Below, in pieces: positions 1-6,997 of a DNA stretch of 64,000 nucleotides; the first letter of the stretch is position 1, and each line of letters starts with the position of its first letter. Source of the DNA: Mycolicibacterium nivoides (GTDB lineage Bacteria > Actinomycetota > Actinomycetes > Mycobacteriales > Mycobacteriaceae); NCBI RefSeq assembly GCF_003855255.1, contig NZ_CP034072.1, positions 2,348,430-2,412,429 of the forward strand, given 5' to 3'. Made by a program: the position numbers and the translations under genes. Below the pieces are notes generated by a model. That model ran no database searches and was not told the origin of the DNA. It saw only the letters and a list, made by a program, of their open reading frames with translations.

Positions 1-530
1 GTGTCCTGGACACCCCCGACGGCTGGCACGTGACGGTGGCCGGCTCTAACGAGACCCTGCTGCCGGTGGCACCGCTGACCACCGCGATATCGTCGCGCGA
101 ATACCTCGTCGGAGGGACCTTCACCGGAAAGGTCTCGGGTGGCGGCAAGACCAAGCTCACCGGCGGCACGCTGGAGGCCGGCGCCCAGATCGGCTGCGGC
201 ATCATCAGCGATGAGGCCGAGATCAACCCGGGCCTCAGCTTCACTCCGGGTATCAAGATTCCGTTCACCGGTTCCGCGGGCGACGCCAGCCTCGGTACCG
301 GAATCAGCTTGCAGGGCAAGGTGTACCTGAAGCCGGGCACGGTCACCATCGTCCCGATCGACAAGAAGTCGTTCAAGGGCACAGGTACCCGCGTGACCAT
401 CACGGGCGTCCGCATCAAGTTCGATCAGTGCGCCGGTCAGTCGTTCATCCGCACCTACGCGACGCTGACCAGTTCCACCGACAACACCGATGACGTCATC
501 ACCTACCTCGGCGTCACCAAGGCCGTCTGA
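1..530 (+). CDS. MspA-family porin-like exported protein, 5' truncated by the window edge
   Basis: The reading frame is open from the first bases (codons from position 3) to a TGA at 528-530, so the true start lies upstream. The visible 175 residues align closely with the next gene: both carry TPDGW, then a stretch ending PLTTA.SSREYLVG, an EAGAQIGCGI-like segment and a C-terminus ending GVTKAV. The pattern of alternating short beta-strands and the QIGCGI segment resemble the MspA family (compare GYQIGF in MspA), octameric outer-membrane porins of fast-growing mycobacteria. The family call is made by eye. The protein is shorter and more diverged than true MspA, so porin activity is an inference. 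Confidence 0.75.
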   Translation, partial: VLDTPDGWHVTVAGSNETLLPVAPLTTAISSREYLVGGTFTGKVSGGGKTKLTGGTLEAGAQIGCGIISDEAEINPGLSFTPGIKIPFTGSAGDASLGTGISLQGKVYLKPGTVTIVPIDKKSFKGTGTRVTITGVRIKFDQCAGQSFIRTYATLTSSTDNTDDVITYLGVTKAV

Positions 531-617
531 CCCCGGCCCGGATACCACACCATGATTCGCCCTGATCACCACGCTGATCCCTCGGATTCGAACCCCACGA
601 GAGGCACAAGTTCCCGC

Positions 618-1307
618 ATGTTGAATCGTTTCGCCACCCTGGCTGCTGTCTGCCTGTTGGCCCCGGTTGCGCTGGCGCCCCTCGCGTCGGCGGACCCACC
701 GCCTCCGCCGCCGGACCCCGCCGCACCCGCCGTTGACGCCGGACCCCCGCCGGACAACGGGCTCGTCGCATCCGCCGAGCCGGGTGTCGTCAAGACCCCG
801 GACGGTTGGACACTCACCGTCTCCGCGAAAGACGAGAGCCAGCTGCCGGTCGCCCCACTGACCACCGCCGCGTCGTCGCGTGAGTACCTGGTGGGTGCCA
901 CCTTCACCGGCACCGTCACCGGCGGCGGGTCCACCACGCTGTCCGGCGGCACGCTGGACACCGGCTATCAGATCGGCTGCGGCATCGAACTCGGACAGGT
1001 TCGCCTCATCGGATCGATCGGTCTGAGCACGTCGGGCTCCACCCTGGCCGGCATCATCCCCACCGGTGTGAGCATGCCGATCTCGGGCACCATCGAGATC
1101 CATGCCAAGCCCGGCACTGTCACCAATGTCTCGGTGAACAAGAAGTCGTTCAAGGCCGCGCCCGTGCGCGTCACCGTGAAGGACGTTCACATCAAGATCG
1201 ACGGCTGCGTCGGCCAGTCCTTCCTGCGGTCGTACGCAACGCTGACCAGCTCCACCACCGATACCGACGATGTGGTCGCGTACTACGGCGTTACCAAGGC
1301 AGTCTGA
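618..1307 (+). CDS. MspA-family porin-like exported protein (tandem paralogue)
   Basis: The protein has 229 residues and begins MLNRFATLAAVCLLAPVALA, a clear Sec signal peptide ending near ASA-DP, followed by a proline-rich linker (about residues 27-50). The mature part matches the preceding gene almost position for position (TPDGW, LPVAPLTTA, SREYLVG, GYQIGCGI, GQSFLRSYATLTSS, YYGVTKAV). The ATG at 618 is chosen because it starts the signal peptide and has GAGAGG about 14 bases upstream; an in-frame upstream start at 552 would add an unlikely N-terminal extension. The gap to the first copy is only 87 bp, so the two are probably co-transcribed. MspA-like porins sit in the mycolic outer membrane and pass small hydrophilic solutes; for this diverged pair the function is inferred. 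Confidence 0.8.
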   Translation: MLNRFATLAAVCLLAPVALAPLASADPPPPPPDPAAPAVDAGPPPDNGLVASAEPGVVKTPDGWTLTVSAKDESQLPVAPLTTAASSREYLVGATFTGTVTGGGSTTLSGGTLDTGYQIGCGIELGQVRLIGSIGLSTSGSTLAGIIPTGVSMPISGTIEIHAKPGTVTNVSVNKKSFKAAPVRVTVKDVHIKIDGCVGQSFLRSYATLTSSTTDTDDVVAYYGVTKAV

Positions 1308-1338
1308 CGGGCTGGACGTGAAAGCGAAACACGAAGGC

Positions 1339-2046
1339 ATGAGCGAGAACTCGGACGGCGCGGTCGCGGTCAAGAACGCGATGGCCACCCTCGCCGCAGC
1401 CGGGCTGTTCGCGGTAGGCGCGGCGGTTGCCTGTTCGGCCACCGCCGCGGCCGACCCGGCACCGCCGGAGGTTCCAGGCGCGCCCGCGGTCGCCGCACCC
1501 GCACAGGAACCGGCTCCGCCACCCGGGCCGGAGGTACCCCTCATGGGGGCACCTCTCGGGCCGGGCGGGTTGTCGGTTCTGGGACAGACCGGCACAGAAA
1601 CGGCGCCCGGCCGGCTCGGCGTCCCGAACGGGGTCGACATGAGCCCGGGCGCGCTGCTCGGCCAGTATGCGGCTCCGTCTGCACCAGGCGGTCCGCCACC
1701 GACCGAGGCGCCCAACCTCAGGGCGTTCAACAACGGACACTTCTTCCCGCAGAACGAGAAACCGTCGGCGCCCGGCCAGGGCACCGTGGTCGGAGTTGAG
1801 CCGGGCCAGGAGAATGCGGACATCTCCGGGCTCGACTGGATGCGGCAGATGCACACCATGTACCGCAACGGGAACCTGCGTGGTGCAATGCTCGGCCAGT
1901 TGCCCAAAGAGCAACTCGGTGAGCCACTTCCGGGCACCGCTCCCCCACCCGGGACGAACATTCCGTCCGGTCTCGGGGAGAACCTTCCGGATCCGGCGGC
2001 GCCGGGAGTGCCGGTACCAGCCCCTCCCGCACCGCCTGCTCCATGA
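1339..2046 (+). CDS. Proline-rich exported protein of unknown function
   Basis: The protein has 235 residues from the ATG at 1339 (alternatives: GTG at 1318, ATG at 1381). Residues 15-38 form a hydrophobic export signal ending in ATAAADP. The rest is Pro/Gly/Ala-rich with two less biased islands, one around LGQYAAPS and one around DWMRQMHTMYRNGNLRGAML, the latter probably helical. It starts 31 bp after the second porin-like gene and is followed at once by a strong terminator, so it is the likely last gene of that transcription unit. I do not recognise a characterised family. The position suggests a cell-envelope partner of the porin-like proteins, which is inference. Confidence 0.7.
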   Translation: MSENSDGAVAVKNAMATLAAAGLFAVGAAVACSATAAADPAPPEVPGAPAVAAPAQEPAPPPGPEVPLMGAPLGPGGLSVLGQTGTETAPGRLGVPNGVDMSPGALLGQYAAPSAPGGPPPTEAPNLRAFNNGHFFPQNEKPSAPGQGTVVGVEPGQENADISGLDWMRQMHTMYRNGNLRGAMLGQLPKEQLGEPLPGTAPPPGTNIPSGLGENLPDPAAPGVPVPAPPAPPAP

Positions 2047-2053
2047 CACATTC

Positions 2054-2093
2054 GGGCAGCGTCCGGTAACCCCGGATGCTGCCCGATTTTTTT
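2054..2093 (+). terminator. Rho-independent terminator after the porin-like operon
   Basis: A 13-bp stem (GGGCAGCGTCCGG pairing with CCGGATGCTGCCC, one G-U pair) with a short loop is followed by GATTTTTTTG. It begins 8 bases after the stop codon at 2046. Textbook U-tract terminators are uncommon in mycobacteria, so this one is notable. Confidence 0.9.
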
Positions 2094-2124
2094 GCCCTCG
2101 ATACCGCCCGGCAGAGAATTCGTC

Positions 2125-2160
2125 ACTTCCTGTTAACTTCCTGTACACCCGGAATACACT
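2125..2160 (+). promoter_or_regulatory. Promoter with an 11-bp-period direct repeat upstream of the small secreted protein genes
   Basis: ACTTCCTGT occurs at 2125-2133 and again at 2136-2144, so the repeat period is 11 bp. Ten bases further on is TACACT (2155-2160), a good mycobacterial -10 (TANNNT). The repeat covers the -35 zone, the geometry used by OmpR/PhoB-type response regulators. The regulator is unknown. Confidence 0.5.
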
Positions 2161-2226
2161 GGTGGGTGACGGCCGGTGCTACCGGTGAGAGCGACAGCGT
2201 GAGATCCGACCGCCAGGAGGGTCGGG

Positions 2227-2544
2227 ATGCTGTTCCATGCGCGATGTAGGAAAATCACTGGACTGGCCATGCTCATGCCGGCCGTTGCAATCGGGGGTGC
2301 CCCGCTTGCCGCGGCGGAACCGACTGCGGGCAGCGGGCAGCGGGCCGACGAGACCATCTCAGCCCTGAGTGCCGAGGGCTACACCGTGGCGATCAACTGG
2401 GTCGGCGGCACCAGCACACTGCCGCTCGACAGATGCCGGGTGAATTCGATCCACAACCCCAACCGTGGGGTGCCTGCGCTGCCGAAGACCTCGGTGACGG
2501 TCTACGTGGATGTGCAGTGCCCGGACGAATCCGAAACATCCTGA
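2227..2544 (+). CDS. Small secreted protein, copy 1 of a tandem pair
   Basis: The protein has 105 residues. The ATG is preceded by AGGAGGG at an ideal distance. Residues 1-31 form a signal peptide ending in AAA-EP. The mature part has the pattern ADETIS.L...GYTVAINWVGG, one Cys at the CR position, a conserved IHNPNR and a second Cys in VDVQCP. The two cysteines probably make a disulfide outside the cell. The same layout recurs in the next gene. It resembles small conserved mycobacterial secreted proteins of unknown role; I cannot give a function. Confidence 0.75.
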   Translation: MLFHARCRKITGLAMLMPAVAIGGAPLAAAEPTAGSGQRADETISALSAEGYTVAINWVGGTSTLPLDRCRVNSIHNPNRGVPALPKTSVTVYVDVQCPDESETS

Positions 2545-2610
2545 ACCACGTCAACCCCCGTCCCGGCGGAATAGACTGACCAGACCGGTCCGGCCGCCGG
2601 GAGGGTGATC

Positions 2611-2976
2611 ATGCTGCGAGCAAAGCGGTGCGTAAAGACGTTCTCCCCCTTGATGTTGTGCTGCGCGTGGACTCTTGTCATCTGCACCCCTCACGCTGGA
2701 GCGGACCCCACGGCCGGCGAGCAATCGGCCGACACGGTCATCAGCGACCTCGAGGATCAGGGCTACAACGTCGAGATCAATTGGGTCGGGGGTGTCAGCA
2801 CGACCCCGTTGTCGGAGTGCTCGGTCAAAGGCATCCAAAACCCCGACCGGTCCTCGCCGCCTGCGCCGAAATCCTCGATCACGGTGTACGTCGACGTGTC
2901 CTGCCCCAACGAACCCGACGACTCCTCCGTGATCTTCGGTCCGATAGGGCCTTTCGGCCCGTTCGGTATCGGCTAG
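2611..2976 (+). CDS. Small secreted protein, copy 2 of a tandem pair
   Basis: The protein has 121 residues from the ATG at 2611, which has GGGAGGG 6 bases upstream; a GTG at 2605 would overlap that ribosome binding site. The signal peptide ends near HAGADP. The mature region repeats the motifs of the preceding gene (SADTVISDL, GYNVEINWVGG, SECSVKGIQNPDR, VYVDVSCPNEP) and adds a Gly/Pro/Phe-rich tail (GPIGPFGPFGIG). A TAGACT at 2572-2577 could be its own -10 element, so the copies may be transcribed separately. The stop overlaps the end of the convergent gene on the other strand by four bases. Function unknown. Confidence 0.75.
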   Translation: MLRAKRCVKTFSPLMLCCAWTLVICTPHAGADPTAGEQSADTVISDLEDQGYNVEINWVGGVSTTPLSECSVKGIQNPDRSSPPAPKSSITVYVDVSCPNEPDDSSVIFGPIGPFGPFGIG

Positions 2977-3374
2977 AACGCACCCGCATTGGGTACCGAC
3001 GTAGTGGCGTAGGGATTCGACATGGTCGTGGTCGGCGGCGCGGTCGTCTCCACCGGAACTTCTGGCGGCGGCGGTGGCGCACTTGATGTTCCGATGTCTT
3101 CGCTGGTGCTCACCGGTGTCCGCGGCGAGGTACTGGTACTGGTTGTCGTCGAACGCGACGACACCGGCTTCGTCGACGTCACCGGGGTGAGCCGCTCAGG
3201 CTGGGCCGGCAGCACCGAGTGGTGCGACGTCATGAGGATCGCGAACACCAGCGCACCGATGGCCACCACGCCACCGATCCCCGCGACCACGATCGCCGCG
3301 GTGGTCTCGTACCACGGAGTTCTCGGCGGACTCTCCTCTGAAGCGGCGTGGTGGTCCAGGTCAACTTCCGGCAT
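2973..3374 (-). CDS. Single-pass membrane protein with a Ser/Thr/Pro-rich extracellular tail
   Basis: The protein has 133 residues from the ATG at 3374. A short cytoplasmic head (MPEVDLDHHAA) is followed by one membrane helix (about residues 25-47, AAIVVAGIGGVVAIGALVFA) and then a long low-complexity tail rich in Ser, Thr and Pro (TTTSTSTSPRTP, APPPPPEVP). The start lies inside the end of lspA (14-base overlap), so the two are co-transcribed. The tail looks like a wall-spanning or glycosylated stalk. No family recognised. Confidence 0.6.
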   Translation of the reverse strand: MPEVDLDHHAASEESPPRTPWYETTAAIVVAGIGGVVAIGALVFAILMTSHHSVLPAQPERLTPVTSTKPVSSRSTTTSTSTSPRTPVSTSEDIGTSSAPPPPPEVPVETTAPPTTTMSNPYATTSVPNAGAF

Positions 3375-3915
3375 GCGGCCCCGGGTCCCTGGCGGCGCCA
3401 TTGAACGGAAAACCCGACAGCGACAACGCAATCAGCCAGACCACGCCCGCCAGCACGGCGAGATCCGCGATGTTGAAAACCGGCATCGGGCCGATGGCCA
3501 GGAAGTCGACTACATGACCCCGCAGCGGGCCCGGGGCGCGGAAGAACCGGTCGACGAGATTGCCTGCAGCGCCGCCCAGGATCGTCCCGAGGCCCAGCGC
3601 CCACCACGGTGAGCGGACATGCGCTCCGATCCAGGCGATGGCCGCGGCCACGGACAGGACGACAACGGTCAGCATCACGGTCCGGTCCGCGGCCATCGAC
3701 AATGCCGCACCGGAATTACGGGTGAGCTCGCACGCCAGCCAGTTGCCGAGCAACGGGACTGCGCGGCCGGGTTCGAGCATCCCGACAGCCAGGGCTTTGG
3801 TCGCGACGTCGAGCAGAAAGACCGCACCGGCGGCCAACAACAGCAGACGCCGCCGCGTCGGCCGCACCGACCCGGCGCCCGGAGCGCCAGAAATACCGGC
3901 AATGTCGGCCGTCAC
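3361..3915 (-). CDS. lspA: Lipoprotein signal peptidase (signal peptidase II)
   Basis: This membrane aspartic protease removes the signal peptide from prolipoproteins after lipidation of the lipobox cysteine. From the GTG at 3915 it has 184 residues, the usual length; the frame extends to 4017 but the extra N-terminus is charged and non-conserved. Four membrane helices are visible. The family motifs are present: LTRNSGAALS (residues 64-73), GNLVDR with the first catalytic Asp (D122) and FNIADLAV with the second (D151). It is transcribed away from the iron operon. Mycobacteria have another lspA elsewhere, so this may be a second copy; that cannot be tested here. Confidence 0.88.
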   Translation of the reverse strand: MTADIAGISGAPGAGSVRPTRRRLLLLAAGAVFLLDVATKALAVGMLEPGRAVPLLGNWLACELTRNSGAALSMAADRTVMLTVVVLSVAAAIAWIGAHVRSPWWALGLGTILGGAAGNLVDRFFRAPGPLRGHVVDFLAIGPMPVFNIADLAVLAGVVWLIALSLSGFPFNGAARDPGPHAGS

Positions 3916-4029
3916 CGAATCATTGTCCGCTCGCGAAAGCCGGATCGCTGGGCAACGCGGCTGACGTTTCGGTGAACATTTGTGGCGGATCAGGGATTCG
4001 CTCGGCCACCTCGGCACACAAACGACAAC

Positions 4030-4048
4030 GATCGTTAGGCTAACCTAA
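4030..4048 (+). promoter_or_regulatory. IdeR iron box upstream of the siderophore transport operon
   Basis: GATCGTTAGGCTAACCTAA matches the 19-bp IdeR consensus TTAGGTTAGSCTAACCTAA at 16 positions, with the right 14 bases perfect. IdeR with Fe(II) represses uptake genes by binding such boxes. TAACCT within it (4041-4046) can serve as the -10, so repressor and RNA polymerase would compete. Confidence 0.85.
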
Positions 4049-4052
4049 CGCA

Positions 4053-4106
4053 ATGACCCTCTTCGATGAAGCTGCGTACGGGACCGGTCAGCCGCAGCCG
4101 CGGTGA
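4053..4106 (+). CDS. Possible 17-residue leader peptide coupled to the first permease gene
   Basis: An ATG at 4053 opens a short frame, MTLFDEAAYGTGQPQPR, ending in a TGA that overlaps the GTG start of the permease gene as GTGA, the same coupling used at most junctions downstream. The ATG lies 6 bases after the probable -10 inside the IdeR box, where a transcript would begin, so it could be translated leaderless. There is no ribosome binding site in front of either the ATG or the GTG. No homology is recognised; that the peptide is made at all is inference. Confidence 0.4.
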   Translation: MTLFDEAAYGTGQPQPR

Positions 4107-5137
4107 TCACCTACCAGCCGGCGGCCCCACCGACCGGACCCGTCCGACGCCGCCGCGGTTTCGGGCTGGCGATCGCTGCCACGTTGCTGGCGGCAATGTG
4201 TTTGGCCAGCCTGGCAATCGGCACCGAGAACGTGTCCCTACCGACGGTCTGGCACGCGGTCACCGACTACCGCGACATCGGCGACCAGTGGATCGTGCGT
4301 GACCTGCGGATCCCCCGCACGGCGCTCGCACTTCTCGTCGGGCTCGCCCTGGGCCTGTCGGGCACACTCATCCAGGCGGTCGGACGGAATCCGTTGGCTG
4401 ACACCGAGATCCTCGGAATCAACGCCGGTGCGGCGTTGTTCGTCGTCAGCGCAATCGCCTTCTTCGGCCTGACCGGCATCTGGACCTACATCTGGTTCGC
4501 CTTTGCCGGAGCGCTTTTCGCGATGGTGGTCGTATATCTGGTCGGCATGACCGGCCGGGTCACCGTCGCCCCGGTGCGGGTTCTGCTCGCAGGCGTAGCA
4601 GTGGGCGCCGTGCTCGACGGCATCGGATTCGTCGTGCGGTTACGCAATCCCCGCGCCTTCGACAACATGCGCTTCTGGGATGCCGGGGCGCTCGACGGCC
4701 GGTCGCTTGAGGTGGCGGTGGCCATCAGCCCGTTCATCGCCCTCGGCGCGGCGCTGTGCGTCATCGTCAGCCGTTCACTCAATGTCACCGCCCTCGGTGA
4801 GGATCTGGCGAAGAGCATGGGCGGCAACGCCGCACGCACACAAGCCCTCAGTCTCATCGCCGTCACGCTCCTCGCCGGGGCCGCGACCGCGGGTGCGGGA
4901 CCGATCGGCTTTGTCGGCCTGATGGTTCCGCACGCCGTGCGGCGATTCACCGGCCCGGACTGGCGCTGGATCCTGGCGTATGCGTGCTTCGTAGCCCCTG
5001 CACTTCTGCTGGGGGCCGACATCGTCGGCCGCGTGATCATCCGGCCCGCCGAACTACCCGCAGGCATTGTCACCGCGTTTCTCGGTGCCCCGGTGCTGAT
5101 CTGGCTGATCCGTCGCCGTGGGACGGATCGCGGATGA
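4103..5137 (+). CDS. Iron-siderophore ABC transporter permease, FecCD family (first subunit)
   Basis: The 344-residue protein has about nine or ten hydrophobic helices after a short arginine-rich cytoplasmic N-terminus. The FecCD hallmark RNPLADTEILGINAGAAL is at about residues 93-110, and the coupling-loop region SLIAVTLLAGAATAGAGPIGFVGL is near residue 250. It should pair with the next gene to form the membrane channel for an Fe(III)-siderophore, like FxuA/FxuC or FepD/FepG. The start is the GTG overlapping the leader peptide stop; no other in-frame start has a better site. The gene heads a coupled operon controlled by the IdeR box at 4030-4048. Confidence 0.85.
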   Translation: MITYQPAAPPTGPVRRRRGFGLAIAATLLAAMCLASLAIGTENVSLPTVWHAVTDYRDIGDQWIVRDLRIPRTALALLVGLALGLSGTLIQAVGRNPLADTEILGINAGAALFVVSAIAFFGLTGIWTYIWFAFAGALFAMVVVYLVGMTGRVTVAPVRVLLAGVAVGAVLDGIGFVVRLRNPRAFDNMRFWDAGALDGRSLEVAVAISPFIALGAALCVIVSRSLNVTALGEDLAKSMGGNAARTQALSLIAVTLLAGAATAGAGPIGFVGLMVPHAVRRFTGPDWRWILAYACFVAPALLLGADIVGRVIIRPAELPAGIVTAFLGAPVLIWLIRRRGTDRG

Positions 5138-6177
5138 GCGTCGAGTTCGGTCACCGCCAGGTTGTCCTGCGCTGCCGCGGCATATCGGCCCGGGCATCGT
5201 GGCGCTCGATCCTCGTGGTGGTTTCGCTTGTGGCCACTGCCGTCGTCGTCGGTGTGATCGCCATCGGATTCGGCAAGTACACCGTCGCGCCGCTGGAGGT
5301 CGTGAAGGTTCTGCTCGGCGCCAACACCTCGTTCGACCGCGTGGTGGTGCTCGAATGGCGAATGCCACGGACCGTGATGGCGTTGCTGGTCGGTGCCGCG
5401 CTGGGTGTCTCGGGTGCGATTTTTCAAGCGCTGACCCGCAACCCGCTGGGCAGCCCCGACATCATCGGGGTGAACACCGGCGCCTACACGGGAGCCTTGA
5501 TCGTCATCGCCGGATTCGGCGGCGGGTACTACGCCGTCGCGGCCGGCGCGTTGGTGGGCGGCCTGATCACCGCACTCGCGGTGTATCTGCTGGCTTACCG
5601 CAACGGGCTGGCGGGATACCGGCTGATCGTGGTGGGTATCGCGCTGGGTGCGGTTCTGAGCTCGGTAAACCAGTGGATCGTCATCAAACTCGACTTTCAC
5701 GCTGCGGTGACCGCATCGGTGTGGCAGCAGGGCACCCTGAGTGGGTTGAGCTGGGTGCAGGTCGTTCCGATGACGATCTGCCTGCTGGCCATCACCGTCG
5801 GATTGGTGGCGCTTGGCCCGCAGCTTCCGATACTGCAGCTCGGCGATGACGCGGCAGGCGCCCTCGGGGTACATCCTGAGCGAGCGCGATTGGCCTATCT
5901 GGTCGCCGCGGTGGCACTGGTGGCACTGGCTTGTGCCGCCGCGGGACCGATCACGTTCATCGCACTGGCGGCGCCGCAACTCTCGCGCCGGCTGACTGCC
6001 AGTGCGGGCGTCGGCCTGATGCCGTCCGCGGCGATGGGCGCTGTCCTGCTGCTCGGCAGTGACGTCATCGCCCAACATCTGTTCGGCGGCAACGAACTCC
6101 CGGTCGGTGCGGTGACGGTGTCGCTGGGCGGCGCCTACCTGATCTATCTGCTTGTCACGCAGGCACGTAAACGGTGA
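5134..6177 (+). CDS. Iron-siderophore ABC transporter permease, FecCD family (second subunit)
   Basis: The start ATG overlaps the stop of the preceding permease as ATGA. The 347-residue protein has a longer N-terminal cytoplasmic segment, then hydrophobic helices. The family motif RNPLGSPDIIGVNTGAY is at about residues 101-117, and CAAAGPITFIALAAPQLSRRL near residue 267 is the segment that contacts the ATPase. In FecCD systems two different permeases usually form a heterodimer, as expected here. Which siderophore is carried (exochelin, carboxymycobactin or one made by another organism) cannot be told from sequence; no biosynthetic genes are in the window. Confidence 0.85.
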   Translation: MSVEFGHRQVVLRCRGISARASWRSILVVVSLVATAVVVGVIAIGFGKYTVAPLEVVKVLLGANTSFDRVVVLEWRMPRTVMALLVGAALGVSGAIFQALTRNPLGSPDIIGVNTGAYTGALIVIAGFGGGYYAVAAGALVGGLITALAVYLLAYRNGLAGYRLIVVGIALGAVLSSVNQWIVIKLDFHAAVTASVWQQGTLSGLSWVQVVPMTICLLAITVGLVALGPQLPILQLGDDAAGALGVHPERARLAYLVAAVALVALACAAAGPITFIALAAPQLSRRLTASAGVGLMPSAAMGAVLLLGSDVIAQHLFGGNELPVGAVTVSLGGAYLIYLLVTQARKR

Positions 6178-6184
6178 AGGGACA

Positions 6185-6997
6185 ATGCATATGGAGGGCA
6201 GTCGGCTACATGCCAGCCATCTGTCGATCGGCTACGAGGACAACACCGTCATCGCCGGCCTGTCGGTGCAGGTGCCCGACGGACAGGTCACCGCGATCGT
6301 CGGCCCCAACGCGTGTGGCAAGTCCACCCTGTTGCGAGGGCTGGCCCGGCTGATCAAACCGTCCGGCGGCCAGGTGGTTCTCGATGGCCAGGACATCGCG
6401 TCCCTGCACACCAAGGAGGTGGCCCGGAGACTGGGCCTGCTGCCTCAGACATCGATCGCCCCCGAGGGCATCACGGTGGCCGATCTCGTGTCCCGAGGCC
6501 GCTTCCCACATCAGAGGGTCATGCGACAGTGGTCGGCCGACGACGAAGCCGCGGTCGCCGATGCGATGGGTCAGACCGGGGTGACGGAGTTGGCCGGTCG
6601 GCTGGTCGACGAGCTGTCCGGCGGTCAGCGGCAACGTGTCTGGGTGGCGATGGTGCTCGCCCAGCAGACCCCACTGATCCTGCTCGACGAGCCAACCACC
6701 TACCTCGACATCGCCCACCAGGTGGAGTTGCTCGACTTGTTCGCCAAACTCAACCGCGAGCAGAGCCGCACGGTCGTCGCGGTCTTGCACGACCTCAACC
6801 ACGCGTGCCGCTACGCCGATCACATCGTCGCCATGAAGTCCGGGAAGATTGTCGCGCAGGGTGATCCGGCAGCAGTCATCACCGAAGAATTGGTCGAGGA
6901 CGTCTACGGCCTTGCCTGCCAGATCATCGAGGACCCTCAGACCGCGACACCGCTGGTCATCCCGCGGGCGTCTGCCTACACCAGGAGGCCGTCGTGA
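6185..6997 (+). CDS. Iron-siderophore ABC transporter ATP-binding protein (FepC/FecE-like)
   Basis: This 270-residue soluble ATPase energises the two permeases. The Walker A is GPNACGKST (about residues 40-48), the signature LSGGQRQRVWVAM is near 145, the Walker B LILLDEPTTYLD near 165 and the switch histidine lies in VLHDLNHA near 202, all intact. The DEPTTYLD and LNHACRYAD segments are typical of siderophore ATPases. The ATG at 6185 has AAGGGA just upstream; another ATG follows at 6191. It ends in a GTGA overlap with the first half-size transporter, which suggests that import through the FecCD channel and the action of the two half-transporters belong to one process. Confidence 0.88.
   Translation: MHMEGSRLHASHLSIGYEDNTVIAGLSVQVPDGQVTAIVGPNACGKSTLLRGLARLIKPSGGQVVLDGQDIASLHTKEVARRLGLLPQTSIAPEGITVADLVSRGRFPHQRVMRQWSADDEAAVADAMGQTGVTELAGRLVDELSGGQRQRVWVAMVLAQQTPLILLDEPTTYLDIAHQVELLDLFAKLNREQSRTVVAVLHDLNHACRYADHIVAMKSGKIVAQGDPAAVITEELVEDVYGLACQIIEDPQTATPLVIPRASAYTRRPS

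Noticed and set aside
4486..6078. A 530-codon open frame on the minus strand opposite the two permease genes
   Set aside because: It is low-complexity in Arg, His, Gln and Ser, has no recognisable motif, and lies exactly opposite two well-supported membrane proteins; a typical high-GC shadow frame.
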